Below are positions 6,611 through 6,774 of a stretch of DNA of 6,774 nt, piece after piece; position 1 is the stretch's first letter, and each line of letters begins with the position of its first letter. The stretch covers positions 1 through 6,774 of the forward strand of contig JAVBYA010000226.1 in assembly GCA_030824295.1 (NCBI GenBank). The letters run 5' to 3'. Below the pieces are notes generated by a model. The model did not search any database, had not been told where the DNA came from, and saw only the letters and a list, made by a program, of their open reading frames with translations. This DNA comes from Bacteroidota bacterium (GTDB taxonomy: Bacteria > Bacteroidota > Ignavibacteria > UBA10030 > UBA8401). The position numbers and the translations under genes were made by a program.

Positions 6611-6774
6611 ATGAAAAAAATGAAGAGCGCAGTTGGACTTGTGTTGTTGGCCGCGGCTTTGTCACAATCTTCCTTCGGTCAGGCCGGTTCGTCCGCAGTA
6701 CCGTTCCTGATGATCTCACCGAATTCCCGCGCCAGCGGTATGGGGGAAGCAGGGACCGGGCTTGCAGATGACGC
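6611..6774 (+). CDS. porV: PorV/PorQ-family outer-membrane protein, N-terminal part (3' end outside window)
   Basis: Fifty-four complete codons are visible before the right edge. A clear signal peptide (MKKMKSAVGLVLLAAALSQS, cut probably near SFGQA) is followed by SSAVPFLMISPNSRASGMGE and AGTGLADDA. The pattern of PFL-x-I-x-P-x-x-R-x-x-GMG followed by an A-rich stretch is the characteristic start of the PorV/PorQ family of outer-membrane beta-barrels. PorV binds sorting domains of T9SS cargo as they leave the translocon and delivers them to PorU. Location directly after porU matches the common porU-porV order and favours PorV over the related PorQ or other paralogues, but the missing C-terminal part prevents certainty. 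The start is set by the Shine-Dalgarno at 6598-6603. Confidence 0.85.
   Translation, partial: MKKMKSAVGLVLLAAALSQSSFGQAGSSAVPFLMISPNSRASGMGEAGTGLADD

Noticed and set aside
1..6774. CRISPR arrays, tRNA or rRNA genes, insertion sequences, prophage genes
   Set aside because: No regularly spaced repeats, no cloverleaf or rRNA-like stretches, and no transposase or integrase motifs were seen on either strand.

Overview
The window looks like chromosome of a Bacteroidota-group bacterium (Bacteroidota or a sister lineage such as Ignavibacteria/Chlorobi) with moderately high G+C. Two independent signs support this. First, two adjacent genes encode type IX secretion system (T9SS) parts: the PorU C25-family sortase and the start of a PorV-family outer-membrane protein. 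Second, the gaps hold promoter-like pairs of the Bacteroidota kind (TTG about 20 bp upstream of TAnnTTTG), and three of the four gene starts lack a convincing Shine-Dalgarno sequence. I cannot place it to genus.

Layout. (1) Minus strand, 1-309: N-terminal part of a glycogen/starch synthase (GlgA), running off the left edge, with its own promoter at 345-375. (2) 319-490: short gap with that promoter and a strong GC-rich hairpin directly after the stop codon of the next gene. (3) Minus strand, 491-2266: an exported M61-family metallopeptidase with a C-terminal PDZ domain. (4) 2267-2547: divergent control region with back-to-back overlapping promoters and a leader of about 157 nt that can fold into nested stems, followed by a terminator-like hairpin and U-rich tract ending exactly at the porU start codon. 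(5) Plus strand, 2548-6540: porU, 1330 codons, catalytic His850 and Cys885, with its own T9SS C-terminal sorting domain. (6) 6541-6610: short gap with a promoter-like pair and a clear Shine-Dalgarno. (7) Plus strand, 6611-6774: first 54 codons of a porV-like gene, running off the right edge.

How the parts relate. In characterised T9SS, PorV is an outer-membrane beta-barrel that shuttles cargo bearing a C-terminal domain to the sortase PorU, which removes that domain and attaches the cargo to the cell surface. The adjacent porU-porV pair fits this. The M61 peptidase has a signal peptide but no visible sorting domain, so it is more likely periplasmic than T9SS cargo; its link to porU may only be the shared divergent control region. 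glgA is metabolic and probably unrelated.

The most interesting non-coding element is the porU leader. Its structure, the terminator-like hairpin abutting the start codon, and an orphan Shine-Dalgarno heading a 31-codon open frame suggest regulated expression of the sortase. I do not recognise the leader as a known riboswitch class.
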